From positions 7,785,034 through 7,849,033 of the forward strand of contig NC_082618.1 in NCBI RefSeq assembly GCF_030936135.1: DNA of 64,000 nt, in the 5' to 3' direction. Position numbers and translations under genes: made by a program. Position 1 is the first letter of the stretch, and every line of letters begins with the position of its first letter. This document shows, one piece after another, positions 9,632 through 21,200 of the stretch. The notes below the pieces were generated by a model. It saw only the letters and a program-made list of their open reading frames with translations, was not told the origin of the DNA and did not search any database. The DNA comes from Gavia stellata (Eukaryota; Chordata; Aves; Gaviiformes; Gaviidae).

Positions 9632-12600
9632 TTAAAAAAACATTCTTGTTAAAATATCTTTACAACACCTAAGCAAAAAAATATGTATTTTAAGAATAAA
9701 GCAGGAACTCCTAAAGCAGTATCCATTTTTGGAACCCTTATTTAGCACCTGAGGAAAGACCGTATGGAAAGCAGACAGGGGTTTTTTTTGTTGGGTTTTT
9801 TTTTGTTTTTTAAGAAAACTGTAAGTTGTGGTTTTGCTAAACGTTCATATGTTCGCAGTACACAAGTTTCATACCACAGAAAGAAATGAGCTATTTTTTT
9901 TTTCTTCTTTTTCAAGATACTCTAGCTCATTAATAAGGCTGTAGAAAAGGGATACCGCTATCTTACAAAATGGCTTTAGAGCTCTGGACACGTTATACGA
10001 AGCTTTCCGATTAACAGTCAAGATAAATACAGCTCAGCATCCCCTGGCGAAAGCACAGGTATGACTTTTGCTCCCGTCCCAGGACAGAGCAGCCCGACAC
10101 CTCCGAGGGTCTCATGCCCCGAACACAAGGCCACCGCGGAGCTCTCTTGTACCTGCCCAGACGTCCGCTGCTTCGGCGTCTCGCTGCTGAGCGATGCCGC
10201 TTTTGAGGATCTCGAGCAGGACACAAGGAAGCCAGCCTTACCCTGTGGCGTAACACGTATTGTGCAAATGTCTAAAGCTCTGTCAGCTCTGGAGGGCAGC
10301 GTGTCCGGCAGCGCAGACCGAGATCTTCTCCTGCGCACTAGCCCGGGTTCCTGCTTCTCAACCGCTTGTCCTAGGGGTTTTTTCGCGTGGATAAACCGCT
10401 CTCGCGGTGGCCAAAGCTAGCGCTACTCTGGCTTCTTCAGCTACTCCACCCCGCCAGCGCTCCTCCAGCCCCAGCCCTCCTCCTGCCTTACGCACCGGTG
10501 TGAAAATGTGTAGCAGCTTGAAATTAGGTGTAGCCTTGTTCTCTCCCCTCCTGACCTCGACCATCTCCCTTGTAAACAGCCTCTGTAAGGAAAACAAATC
10601 ACTACGGACGTACGTACAGAAAAATCTTCTAAAGACGAGACTCCTGAAAGCTTCGGACACCATAGCAATGTACTGAAAACGCTGAATCAAGAGCAAAAAC
10701 TGAACGCAGAGGAAAACTACCAGCAGTCCTGCAAGACACCTGTGAATGCCATCGCTCCCAGATGTCCCTGAGGTCACCCACCGGCCGCTTCTGGAAAGGA
10801 TGCTATCGTGCTACGGTAACACTCTCTCAAAGGTGAAAAGCACTAATTACACACGCAACCGAGAGGACAACTTCTAGCTCTCTCCTTCTCTTTTTTTTCC
10901 CAAGGAGGAAGGGATTTTCCTTTCGATTTAGCTAGCCAATTCACCCTGTCACCCGCTCCCAGCCGCCGAATAGCTGGCATACTCACAACCTAACGAGAAT
11001 TGGGTTTTTCTTCCACGTTTCAAAGACGTTCACAGCAGCTATGAAAGGCAAACAGTGGGATTTACAGTTCGGAAAGGTTTGAAGTGGGTTAGCGACAGAA
11101 ACCGTGCCCTGGAGCTATACCCACATTGTCAAAGAGACAAAGAGATTTTTAACGACGAAAACAGGTCTTGTGGACAACTGAGGTGGGTTTAAACCAAAAC
11201 CAAACTCCAACCAAACCTCGAAAGCCATCGCGTTGCCAATCCACCAGACAGGCGGAGTGGGAGGGAGCAGGGGAGCTGAAGGTCCCCAACGGAGACGGGA
11301 GCACGGAGCAGCTTTTAAACCATCTCTTGGAGTGGAGGAAACACTCCCTGATCCACCAAAGAGAGAGCAGACCCCATGCTGGATCGCACTCCAGCCTCCG
11401 CTACACGAGACCCTGTACAAGACACCCGACAGGACCTGCCGGCAGAGGAGGGGCGGTGGGGAAAGACCGGAGGAGAAAGGAGACAGCCCCTGCCCATGCA
11501 GGAATCCTTACTGCAATAAATAGACAGCCTGGCAAGGGAACCGGAGGAAAGGGGCTCATCGGACCCCCAACGGGAACAGAAACGGGAGAGAAGCCTTACC
11601 CTGAATTAGTATCTTCATAGCTAATAAAAAAATAGGTCATGATTTCACCCTTAGTGCCACTTTCCGATACTACACGTATTGAAGGGTTTTTGTTTTAAAA
11701 CTTACTCAGTGTAATGAAAACAATGGCACAAATAAATACACGCTCGCTCTCCTTACGCGAGTAAGATGCTCGCACACGCACCGCCAGCTCCTCGCCCCCC
11801 CGCACGTGTGTGCGCACAGACACCCTCGGGTGCAGACCCGGGAGAGAAGGCTGCTGCACCCCTTCCCGGGGTGTATTTGGTTTATGCTACAGTACTAATA
11901 CTCTGAGTCAAACAAAAACAAAACAAAGAAAACCAAAACATGAGACTTATCAGTAACACCTTAGCATTATTTAAATGTGCTAAATTAGTCACAGCTCAAT
12001 TTCAGGGTTTTTTTTTTCCTTTTTTTTTTTTTATAAGTTTACACAAAAATAATCAGAAAACAGATTAAATCTTAAGATATTTTTAATAAGTGCTCAGTAA
12101 AGAATTGCGTGAGGACTTCGGGAGGACTGCAGATAGCGACAGGGCAAGTTACATGACGGCACGAGGAAGTTTCTTCCACGGTCCTGCCTGGCTCTAGGCA
12201 ATAGTCTATCCCAGAAATACCGCCTGTGCCGGTGAGCCGGAGCTACAGGAGCTCAGAGAGAGGATTTCCTAACTGCTTAGCACTGAGCACACGCCGTGGA
12301 GCTCATGGAGACAGACAGACAGACATTTGAAGAGAGGATGGTCAGAAATACAGCAGAGAAGCTGCAGAGGGTATTTCTGGATGGGTACCACCGTCAAGGG
12401 GCCACGCGCAGCGAGAAGCAGTAGGGACGAATGTCGGGGAAAAAACAACCCAACCCATCACTTAAACCGTGTTTCTTTCAGCACTTCTTTCGCTGTTTAG
12501 AAGACGGACTGGACTAGGCCAAGATGAGCGTCCTCAGATACTCAGCAAGACTCAGATCTTTCTAAAGAGGCAGGGTCAGATTCAGCATGGGTTATTGCTG

Positions 12601-12696
12601 TCCACCTTCTGCATCGCGCCAGCCCCGAAAGTGGATCTGGGGGCGAGGGTACCAGGACAGCGCAGACCCCAGGTGAGCAAAACAGGGTTTGGTTTT

Positions 12697-12748
12697 GTCT
12701 TTTTTTTTTTTCCTTTTTCTTTTTTTTCTTTTTTTTTTTTTTTCTTTA
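12697..12748 (+). repeat. T-rich tract (A-rich in the NUFIP2 3' UTR)
   Basis: About 50 bases of T with scattered C. In the NUFIP2 transcript this is a long A/G tract. Confidence 0.85.
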
Positions 12749-13191
12749 ATGGAACCCAGCCCTTAAGGCGACAAGTGACTACACAAGGCAAATAAATACA
12801 CAGCAGAGCCTTAAAGCCAGTAAAACAAACTGGAAACTTTGCTATTAGCCTTCAACTTTTTGAAAAGAATAATAATAAAAAAAGAACATTTCTTCCACCT
12901 TAATCTTCCCAGTCCCACCATCCAGTTTGTTCAACACTTTAAAGCTCAGGAACGCCCCAGCTCTTCCGCAGCGGAGCCGGAGGCGATTCCGACTTTTGGC
13001 AAGCAGTTGGGAGACTCAACAGAATTAAAAATAGGAACGTCGGAGGACTAGGTGTCGGGCACATCTGTAAACATGTTATACATCTGAAAGTTACACACAC
13101 CTGTAAAGGTGGTACAGTTTATAGGTGATACAGAACTATTTGCGACTGGCCAACCACACATTTCTGAACCTGGACTGATACAACACATGAT

Positions 13192-13231
13192 TACTATATA
13201 GTATTACACTGCAGTATTATACTATATAGTA
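13192..13231 (-). repeat. Near-perfect 40-nt inverted repeat in the NUFIP2 3' UTR
   Basis: Symmetric about CTGCAG (13209-13214), with ACTATATAGT, itself a palindrome, at both ends (13193-13202 and 13221-13230). Of 20 base pairs 18 match; one mismatch is T/T (13205/13218) and the other C/A (13207/13216), which becomes a G-U pair in the minus-strand RNA. Confidence 0.85.
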
Positions 13232-14047
13232 TTTTATACATAAAATGGAGTAGGCAATCCATAGTCAAACTTTTAAAACTAAGCGTGGCAGAAAGCTAGC
13301 AATCTTACAAAAGGTACAGCATTAAGTTTCATTGTTCCACCATGAACGTGTCTCATTCAGGAACAATCTTATTAAAAGAATAAAAACAATCAAAACCACA
13401 CATGCTACATACTCCTAGTTAACAAAAAAAAAAAGTGGATAAATCTAAGCACAAGGGGTAGGCAAAAGTTTTGGGCTTATCTGCTTCCTGTAATGCCCCA
13501 TAGGGTCCAGTCTAATTCTAGAAGACACCAACTGCTGCTGACCTTGATGCCTGGGCAAATATTAGCCAGTATCCAGCCACAAACACCCACGATGAGCACT
13601 GGGTACGGGTGGAGCTTGGGCGGGTCAGAAAACCCATTTTTGCTTCATTCACTGCTTGCTCTTGCACTGGACCCTGTGAACTTTCCACCTTTTAGAAAAC
13701 CCAGAAGAAACTACCCAACCCCAAGATGATTTGGACGCGCTACACAAGCTGCAACGGGACAGAGCGGGTTACACAGCCAGAGCCTGCAGTCTGCTCAGCC
13801 TTCTCTATCACTGCTAGGAAGCTTTCCTTTCCTTGGGATTTTTTTTTTTTTAATTTTTAAATTATTATTTTCATTCCTAAGTCCTCCATTTTTGTAATAA
13901 AATATATTTTTATTAAGAGATAATTCGAAGCAGAGCCCGGAAATACACAGACTGCATTAAAATATAAAAGAGCATTTCCAACGGGCAGGTGCAGGAAGCC
14001 CAGCCATTGGCATTCTATGGACAAATTGAAAAGGATTCAAATTCCCA

Positions 14048-14115
14048 TTTTTCTTTTTTTTTTTTCTTTTTTCCTTTTTTTTTTCCTTTTTTTTTCTTTT
14101 GAATATTTTTTTTTT
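14048..14115 (+). repeat. T/C-rich tract (A/G-rich in the NUFIP2 3' UTR)
   Basis: About 65 bases of T-runs broken by single C or CC. Together with the tract near 12.7 kb it would give A-rich segments inside the NUFIP2 message. Confidence 0.85.
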
Positions 14116-15160
14116 AAGAGAAAAAAATAATTCAAGAAGGGTGAAAGTTAGCAGAACTCAATTCCTCTTCAGTTTTCCAATGAAAATGGGAAAAAAATCC
14201 AGCACATTTAGTGTTAGGAGACAGACAAAGCAAATATGAAGCACCTACAGTTGAAAGCAGAAGATACTTTTTTTTTTTTGCTCCCAGTAATACAATGGCA
14301 TTAAACTATGGGAACAGTGGTTTTTTGTTTTTTCCATATTAAATGCCTAAACAGGTTGCTTATTTTTGCATGTTGTCTTTTAAAATTAAAGAACTCTTCC
14401 GTTGCAATAGTCCAACGTCTAACCGGAGCCAGGTCAACTGTGTGACTTCACCATGCATCCTAGAACTGCAGTATTACCATCTTTCCCCCAGAAGAATGAT
14501 GCTTTAAGACAATATCCCCAGCATAGGATTGGCTGCTTTACTCCTGGCAAAACATGCGGATTATAATTCTCTGGAAAAAAAAAAGAAACTCTGCAAACTT
14601 CAAGGCGTTTCTCCAGCATTCAGTGGAAAACAAAACAGAAAAAAAAAAACCAAATAGGGGAGGTGGAAGGGAAAGGGGAGATGAAGGATGGTGAATCATC
14701 CTGATTTCCCTGTGATTAGTGTGTCACTACAGAACAAGAAACAGAAACCTTGTCAAGTGGAAATGCCTCTCCAGTGGGTTGCTGTTGCCCATGTAGACGA
14801 CAGCAGGAACTTTAGAACCGGGCTTGTAAATTGAGTCTGTATTCGTTAATCACTTGCATTCACTCTTTAAACAAAAACAAAACAAAAAAACGAAAAAAAA
14901 AAAATCTATTCAGTACCGGAGATTAAATAATCACGTGTGTAGTCTCGTTGAAATAAATTTTCAGATTCCTTAAGAGTCTAATTACTTTCAGTTGCCATTT
15001 TTAAATAACTATATATATATTTGTATATATTATCCTGTGATTCTAGTTATGGTTCCTCTGCTGCACTGAAGATTTAGAAGGAGCATAAAAGCCTTTTGTC
15101 CCCCACGAACAGCACAAATGCTGCAGAAAGGTTATAACAGGCAGTCTCATCTTGCTACCT

Positions 15161-15213
15161 TCATTGATCCGGGCGATCCATGGCTTCATCGTAAGTGATT
15201 ATCCTTTTGGGAT
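15161..15213 (-). CDS. NUFIP2: NUFIP2 exon 4, C terminus and stop
   Basis: After the acceptor ctttccag the 53 coding nt give DPKRIITYDEAMDRPDQ and TGA at 15163-15161. Human has NEAMDSPDQ at the same place (from memory). The same exon continues as the long 3' UTR. Confidence 0.94.
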
Positions 15214-18200
15214 CTGGAAAGAAAGCAAAACCCTAAGTTTTCAACAAGCTACTTTCAGGATCTGTGGCTGAAGACATTCACAAGAGATCTGCAAGGTACT
15301 CAGCCGTTAACAAACTCTCCCTTAAGATCCCCAGTGACACCACCTCCTGCAAACGCGCTCCGGAGCCCTGGCCGACCCTAACAGGGCAGTGCCTGCTCCC
15401 CACGTTACACCCCCGGGCCGCAGCGCTGCGACAAGCTCCCGAGTCTCCGCTTACTGCTCTTCCCACAAGCTGACACAGAACGTCTTCACAGGTGACGTGT
15501 GGGGATACATCAGAATTTAAAACTTGTTCTTGGGTGTGACACCCAACACCAGCAATAGAAAGCAATTATTGTATACACATAGGGAAGACTCATTACATCT
15601 AATTTGACACTGGTTTTATTTCTCTATTAGAGACTCTGCTTCTCTCCAAACACCCCACCATTATGGCAGAGCTTACTGTCCCAACTTTCAGCGATCCAGA
15701 CCACAGATAAACTCAGACTACAAACAGCAAGCGCTGAAGAACCAAAATTGGGCATCTCCAGACACCGAGACAACCCGCTCTCAACACCCATCCCAACAGA
15801 CAGAGCCAGACAGAGTAATTTGGTTTATTTATTCCTTCCAATATCCTTACCTTGCTTCTGCAGATTCCAAACCGATTCCATTTCTGTGGAGACAAAATGA
15901 GAAGACCATTGTTATTATGCAGATTTATGCTGCCACTAAAGACAACTCCAAACGTGCTTTAATTTTCCAAGTGTGGCATGACACCGCTGCGGTTGTGCTG
16001 AGGCTTTCACACAAAGCCAACCCCATCCAGCCCAGCAGCGCAGCCCCAACCAGCCCAGAGGACTGCACGAATTTGACGTGAATGATCCAGCAACAAAAGG
16101 CAGAGAGATGGTTGTAACACGGTCTTAAGGGTCAGATGGCCAAACCGAGCATCAGAAATGTCATCGCCATTCTTCACTTCTACAAATCACAATCGAACTT
16201 CGGGGTTTACTACTCCGACTCCAATGCTGCTTCACACATTACAGCCTCAACAAGTAGTCTGGCGAGATTATTTTTACGAGTTGACACTTAGTGTGTGTGA
16301 AATCAGAACTGCTGGACTAAGCGAGTTCCTCATGGTTCACAGCATGCATCTGCTGAAGCACTCCATGCAAAGATCACTCTGCTAACATCACTGCAAAACT
16401 GCTGCCAACGTATCATCCGAGAACAAGGTGCGATGCTCCAGACACCCGGCTGCCTGCTTGGCTTGCAGCTCTTTCCCCAATTTACCTCTACAACACACTC
16501 GTAGGCTAAAGACAAACAAACCCTCCCCAATTCTCGCTGAAAGAGCACATGCCTCTGTTTACCTAAGAAATAACGAAGTTAAATGCTCCTTTCATTCACA
16601 TTAAGAAACAGAAGGCTCTTCCCTTTAAAATATCCAAAAAATTAAGGCACATCTTCAGACCTATTCCAAACAACTACATTTAGCCACTATCAAGGTGGAA
16701 TTTTGTGAGCTAGAATATCTATGAAGACACTAACTAACCCTGCGCCCAAGTTTAAGGGTCAAAATTACAGAAAAGGAGCATTTGGTAGGAACACAACCTT
16801 CAAGAAGAGTCTTTCAAATCTCCCTTCTGCCAGAAAGGAGGGTGACAGGACCTTGGTAGGGGCTAGGAACGGAGAACGGCAATGGATTATTAAGCTACAC
16901 GGTATGTGCAGTAAAGCACAAAACAAGGCAATAAGTAAACTAACCAGCATGGGAAAGGAAGAAGAAAAAACCCTACAAAACTCATGGCCTCAGCACGATG
17001 TGTGCCAAGTGTCACCTCGATCAATCGCTTGCATGTTCGCATCCCTTCCCCAACCCTTCATCTGTCCTTTGTCCGCTACAATCTCAAGCTCCCCGGGGCA
17101 GGAAATTGCATGCAAATAAATATTGCCAGCCCTCTCTGCACAATTAAGTCTTTTGTAAGGAAGGCCCCGACAAAATTTTACGAGGTCTGTTATTTTTGCA
17201 TCACTATAATAACAGCAATACTTTGCGCTTTCATCGGGGGAACCCTAAATGCTCTGGGAATAGTAACCAGCCTCTAACACCCCCAGGGATATAAGCAACC
17301 TAGCAAGGGACTACCTCCCTCATCTGCCAGATGCAGATTCCCCAGAAGTAAAATGAACCAGCTACTAAAATTACCTCCAGCAGAGCTAGTTTTCCATTCA
17401 GTGAAGTTAGACGCATCATTTCCTAACGGCTAAAGAACATCACCTATTTTAACAGCTTGCCCCAAAGGCAGGGAACAGAAAACTACTCTCAAGTTGATGG
17501 TTCCTCCACATTAGAGCAACGTTTGAGTATCAAATACAAGGCAGAGACTGAAGCGCTGCCTGCTGCAAAAGATCATGCCTTCTTTTGCACTTCAATTTGG
17601 TCCTAACTTCATTGGACACCACAAGAATGTGAACTGCTTATATTAAAATGTGCCTGACAATAAGATAGACTGTGCTATACTATCAAAAACACACCAGAAC
17701 AAAATTCTGTTTTTTTAAAACCTAAAAAACCAACACCCAAACTCCCCAACCTTTTCAGACTTCAATCTTCCTCCTTATTCAGAAAGAGAGGTAGGAGAGC
17801 GGGTGGTGTAAAGTGTCCTGTAAACCCCAAACACCTGGACACGTTGTCAGGCTGAGCATCTGCCAACCAGAGCCACAAAAACAAAGACCATCGGCAAACT
17901 GGATGAGGTATCGACTGTTACTGAATATCGTCTGTCATCAGAAGAGCAAGAGCAAGGTCCTCCCCTCCTCCTGGCCAGCAGCACGGGGATGCAGGATAGC
18001 ACAGGTTAAGCACATTTACCAACTGAAACAACCTCACAGAGGAAAAGAAAAATAAATCTTGCGCTAACTGGAACACAAAACTAGGGGAGAAAAAAGGTTT
18101 TCCTTTAATCTGAAGATCAAATTTTATGATTTTTTCTGATTTACTTCGTACACATTAGAGCGAGTTTTCCTCACGGTTCTGGATCGGTTGCAGGCTGCGG

Positions 18201-21200
18201 TCACCTACGAGCATCCCAGGGTGCTGTGACAAGTGCCATGACCACTGTAACAGTGACTGGACAGACCTCAGTGACAGATTTGGTGGACTGGCAGCTCAGC
18301 AGAGCCACTGCTGCACAAGCTCTGGCTCCAGCTAACCAGGGCAGGAAGACCAGGGATGAAGGGTGGAAGAAAAGGCAGCCAGCCCCCACAAGATAGCCAT
18401 GTAAGAGGCCCCAAACCTCCCTCCTTGGGCTCAAGGAGCTCTTTTCTTGAGCCTGTTTTCCCTGGATAAAGGTTCCAGGGTGAGTTTGAGCAAGGACTCT
18501 TACCATCGCTCACCCCTGCACGGGGAAAGGGGTATCCTCTCCAAAGGGTACCTGAGGTACCAACCCAAAACCTAGTACTGCCGCTTTCCAAAGCAGAAGG
18601 TCAAGACCTGACCAAGAGACAGGGGTCACCATTCCTGAAACAGGACACGCAGCCAGGGAAATGGCACGCTTCCTTCTCAGCGGACTCCAGCCCAGCTGGA
18701 GAAAATGCCATCAACAAACTCTTGCACAATCCAGCGTCAAAGCCAGCCCTGCTCCGAGCCAGGGGCAGAACTAGGTCACCTCCCGTGCCCCTTCCAACCT
18801 CACGTTTTCCAGGATTTTTTTTTTTTTTTTTTAACAATTAGCCGGTCTCTCCACAGCCCTCCGGCTCGCAGGTTTGCTGAGGAACTGCCGACAGCCCCAG
18901 CCACATCCACCTAACGAGGTCCAGGGAGAGGAACCACTTTTTCTGGGGACTATCACTGAAACAAAGGGTCAGGGGAGGAAGGCTTTGATGTCAGGAACGG
19001 ACTAAGGCACACTGGTGAATTGCAGTGAGATTCCTCATAGCTCAATAAACTTTATAGCAGGACTGGTACTTAACCTTGGAGGGAAAAGAAGTCTTTCTGT
19101 GATAACTTGTTAAGACAGGCACTTTCACACACATGTTCTTTGCTAGAGAGGCTGCCCCTGCAAACAGAAGAGTCTGCACAATGCCACAGTACTATCTCTT
19201 TGTTCTCCTAAATTTAACATGTAAACTGACAGTTGTCCCTAAAATGAAGTGCTTAAAAACAAAACAAAAAAACCAAAACAAACAAAAAAACAACACACAA
19301 AGAGGGACCATCTTTGTCTGATTTCTCTGTTTCTATCTGCAGGACACTATGATTAAGTTAGGGGATTGCCCTGGAAACAAAGCAAAGACTGAAAATTGAA
19401 TGCTGTGGAGACTCATCGCTGTACCAAATACACTGTACTCAACCTGACAACTGGAAAAAGCAGAGACTTGAAGGAGAATTAAATCAGCTTTTGCCCCACA
19501 GCTCAGGCCCCATGAGACCATAAGCAACAGACTGAGATCTAACCCCTTCCCACCAAGGGGGATGGGAAACCAAGGCTTCCCGCCCCCCCCCCCGATGTAA
19601 AGGATGAAAATTGCTGAATTCACAGCTCTGCTATTTCTTCTGACCCAGTTCACCATTCCGGCGAACGCCACTCCTGGCTGGCCCGCGCTGCCTTGCTCTA
19701 TTTTCCACGCTGCTCTTCTGCTTCTTCACGTGAGCAGAGATGCTGGCACAACCGAGATGCCGAGAAGGAACAAAGCGGCGGCACAGGCAGAAACTTAGGG
19801 GCAAGACAGAAGAGGGAAGCACTGCAGTTTCCCCTCCTCCACCTATGTAGTCTTTGCTACTGTGCAGCTGAACTGGAGACCTCCAACATTTGCTTTTTAG
19901 CTAAGGACAAGCAAACTACTAAGCTTCCCACCACAAAGCTTGACATGCAGAGCCCGGTGTTAGTGATGGACAGCCTGGAAGACTGCAACTGCCCAAACAC
20001 AACGAAATTCTGCAAAACGTTGACAATTATTCTGATATGAAATGTTTCATCCAGCTGTCTTTAAAATGAGGACTAAAGCAGTAAGAAGATACTGATTTCA
20101 GTAGAAGTAAAGCTGAGATACACCCAGCCTCCTCTTTTGAAGGACCAAAAAATCTGCGAGGACCAGTTCTACCTCAAAAAGATGAGGATTTTGGCAATGC
20201 CACACCGAGGCAGAGGTTCAGCTCTAACCTAGATAGGGACAATACACCTAAGCAAGAGCATCGCTCCTTCCTGGTCTTTCCAGTCTCCCATACTAAGCCA
20301 CTGTCCCTGTCTCATAAACAGTAGGCACACCAGTGCTCAACTAGATCAGATCTACGTTGCTAAATCAGGTATGTCACCCGCGAGTGTTTCAATGCAGCAT
20401 CACAAACACTGAGCGGCACGCGCTGTCAATGAAGGCAGCCACGTTGAAGGATCGTGTTTTACAGTCAAGCAGATCAGACGATCAAGGGAGCCTTTCTGCC
20501 CTTTAAAAAGAGGAAAAAAAAAAAGCAAGGTACAGAACAGGGTCACAGAGAAAACCAGCACGAAAAGCATCCAAGAGAAGAACAGGAGGACGCATCGTCA
20601 GCCTTGCCAGCACCTTCCCAGTGCCCTGACTTCTGGGGAAAAAGCACCCTGGGCACATGCAAACAAGCGCAGCTTCCTTCGGCAGGACCTCACCCAGCCT
20701 TACACCCCGGCACGGCCTTGCCAGCATGCGCGGTGCTTTAAACAGGATCACTGTACCAGAGCCAGCCCACCCTCTGCGTTACCTCCTCCATCCATCCCTT
20801 CCCTGGGAAGCTGTGAAGAAATTAGTCTATAATGCCCCTTGCAGTCACTGGGCAAATCGCACACAGGAAAGCCTGGTTAGCTGGAACAAAGCTACTGGGT
20901 AAGCTGGAGGCTTTCCCACAGCCTATTTACAGTCCGAGATGAGGATCCACATAACCTGATCACAGCTACAGACACTAACAGTGCAAAAAAGAGTGCGAGC
21001 TTGCAACAGACAGGTCGAAGCACTGCAATCGCTCATGCTGGAGCCCATTCCTCACTGCAACACCCAGAGCTTCATCCTTGCGCCACGGGCAGCTTGCACC
21101 GAACTACTGCACGTGGAGGAGCTCAGGGTGGGGAAGGCAGCAGGACCCCACCAGTGCTCCACGCTCACCCTTGTCCTTGCCCCGCAATCGTTTCTCTGTG

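Larger units (their letters stand above)
5915..15160 (-). other. NUFIP2: NUFIP2 3' UTR, about 9.2 kb
   Basis: From the NUFIP2 stop codon (15163-15161) to a minus-strand AATAAA at 5939-5934 there is no coding sequence, only AT-rich DNA with many ATTTA-type motifs and A-rich tracts on the minus strand. A GT-rich element follows the signal (tgtgggtgtcagtgtgact on the minus strand). Human NUFIP2 is known for a 3' UTR of several kilobases, so the length fits. Possible proximal signals (minus AATAAA) lie at 13914-13909, 8581-8576 and 7612-7607, so shorter forms are likely. Continuity is inferred, not shown by transcript data. Confidence 0.72.

Noticed and set aside
18705-18719. Plus-strand ATG frame starting MPSTN, like the start of TAOK1
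   Set aside because: The match stops after five residues, the frame has no kinase sequence, and the site is inside NUFIP2 intron 2 about 31 kb before the TAOK1 CpG island. Chance, overlapping an old CR1 fragment.
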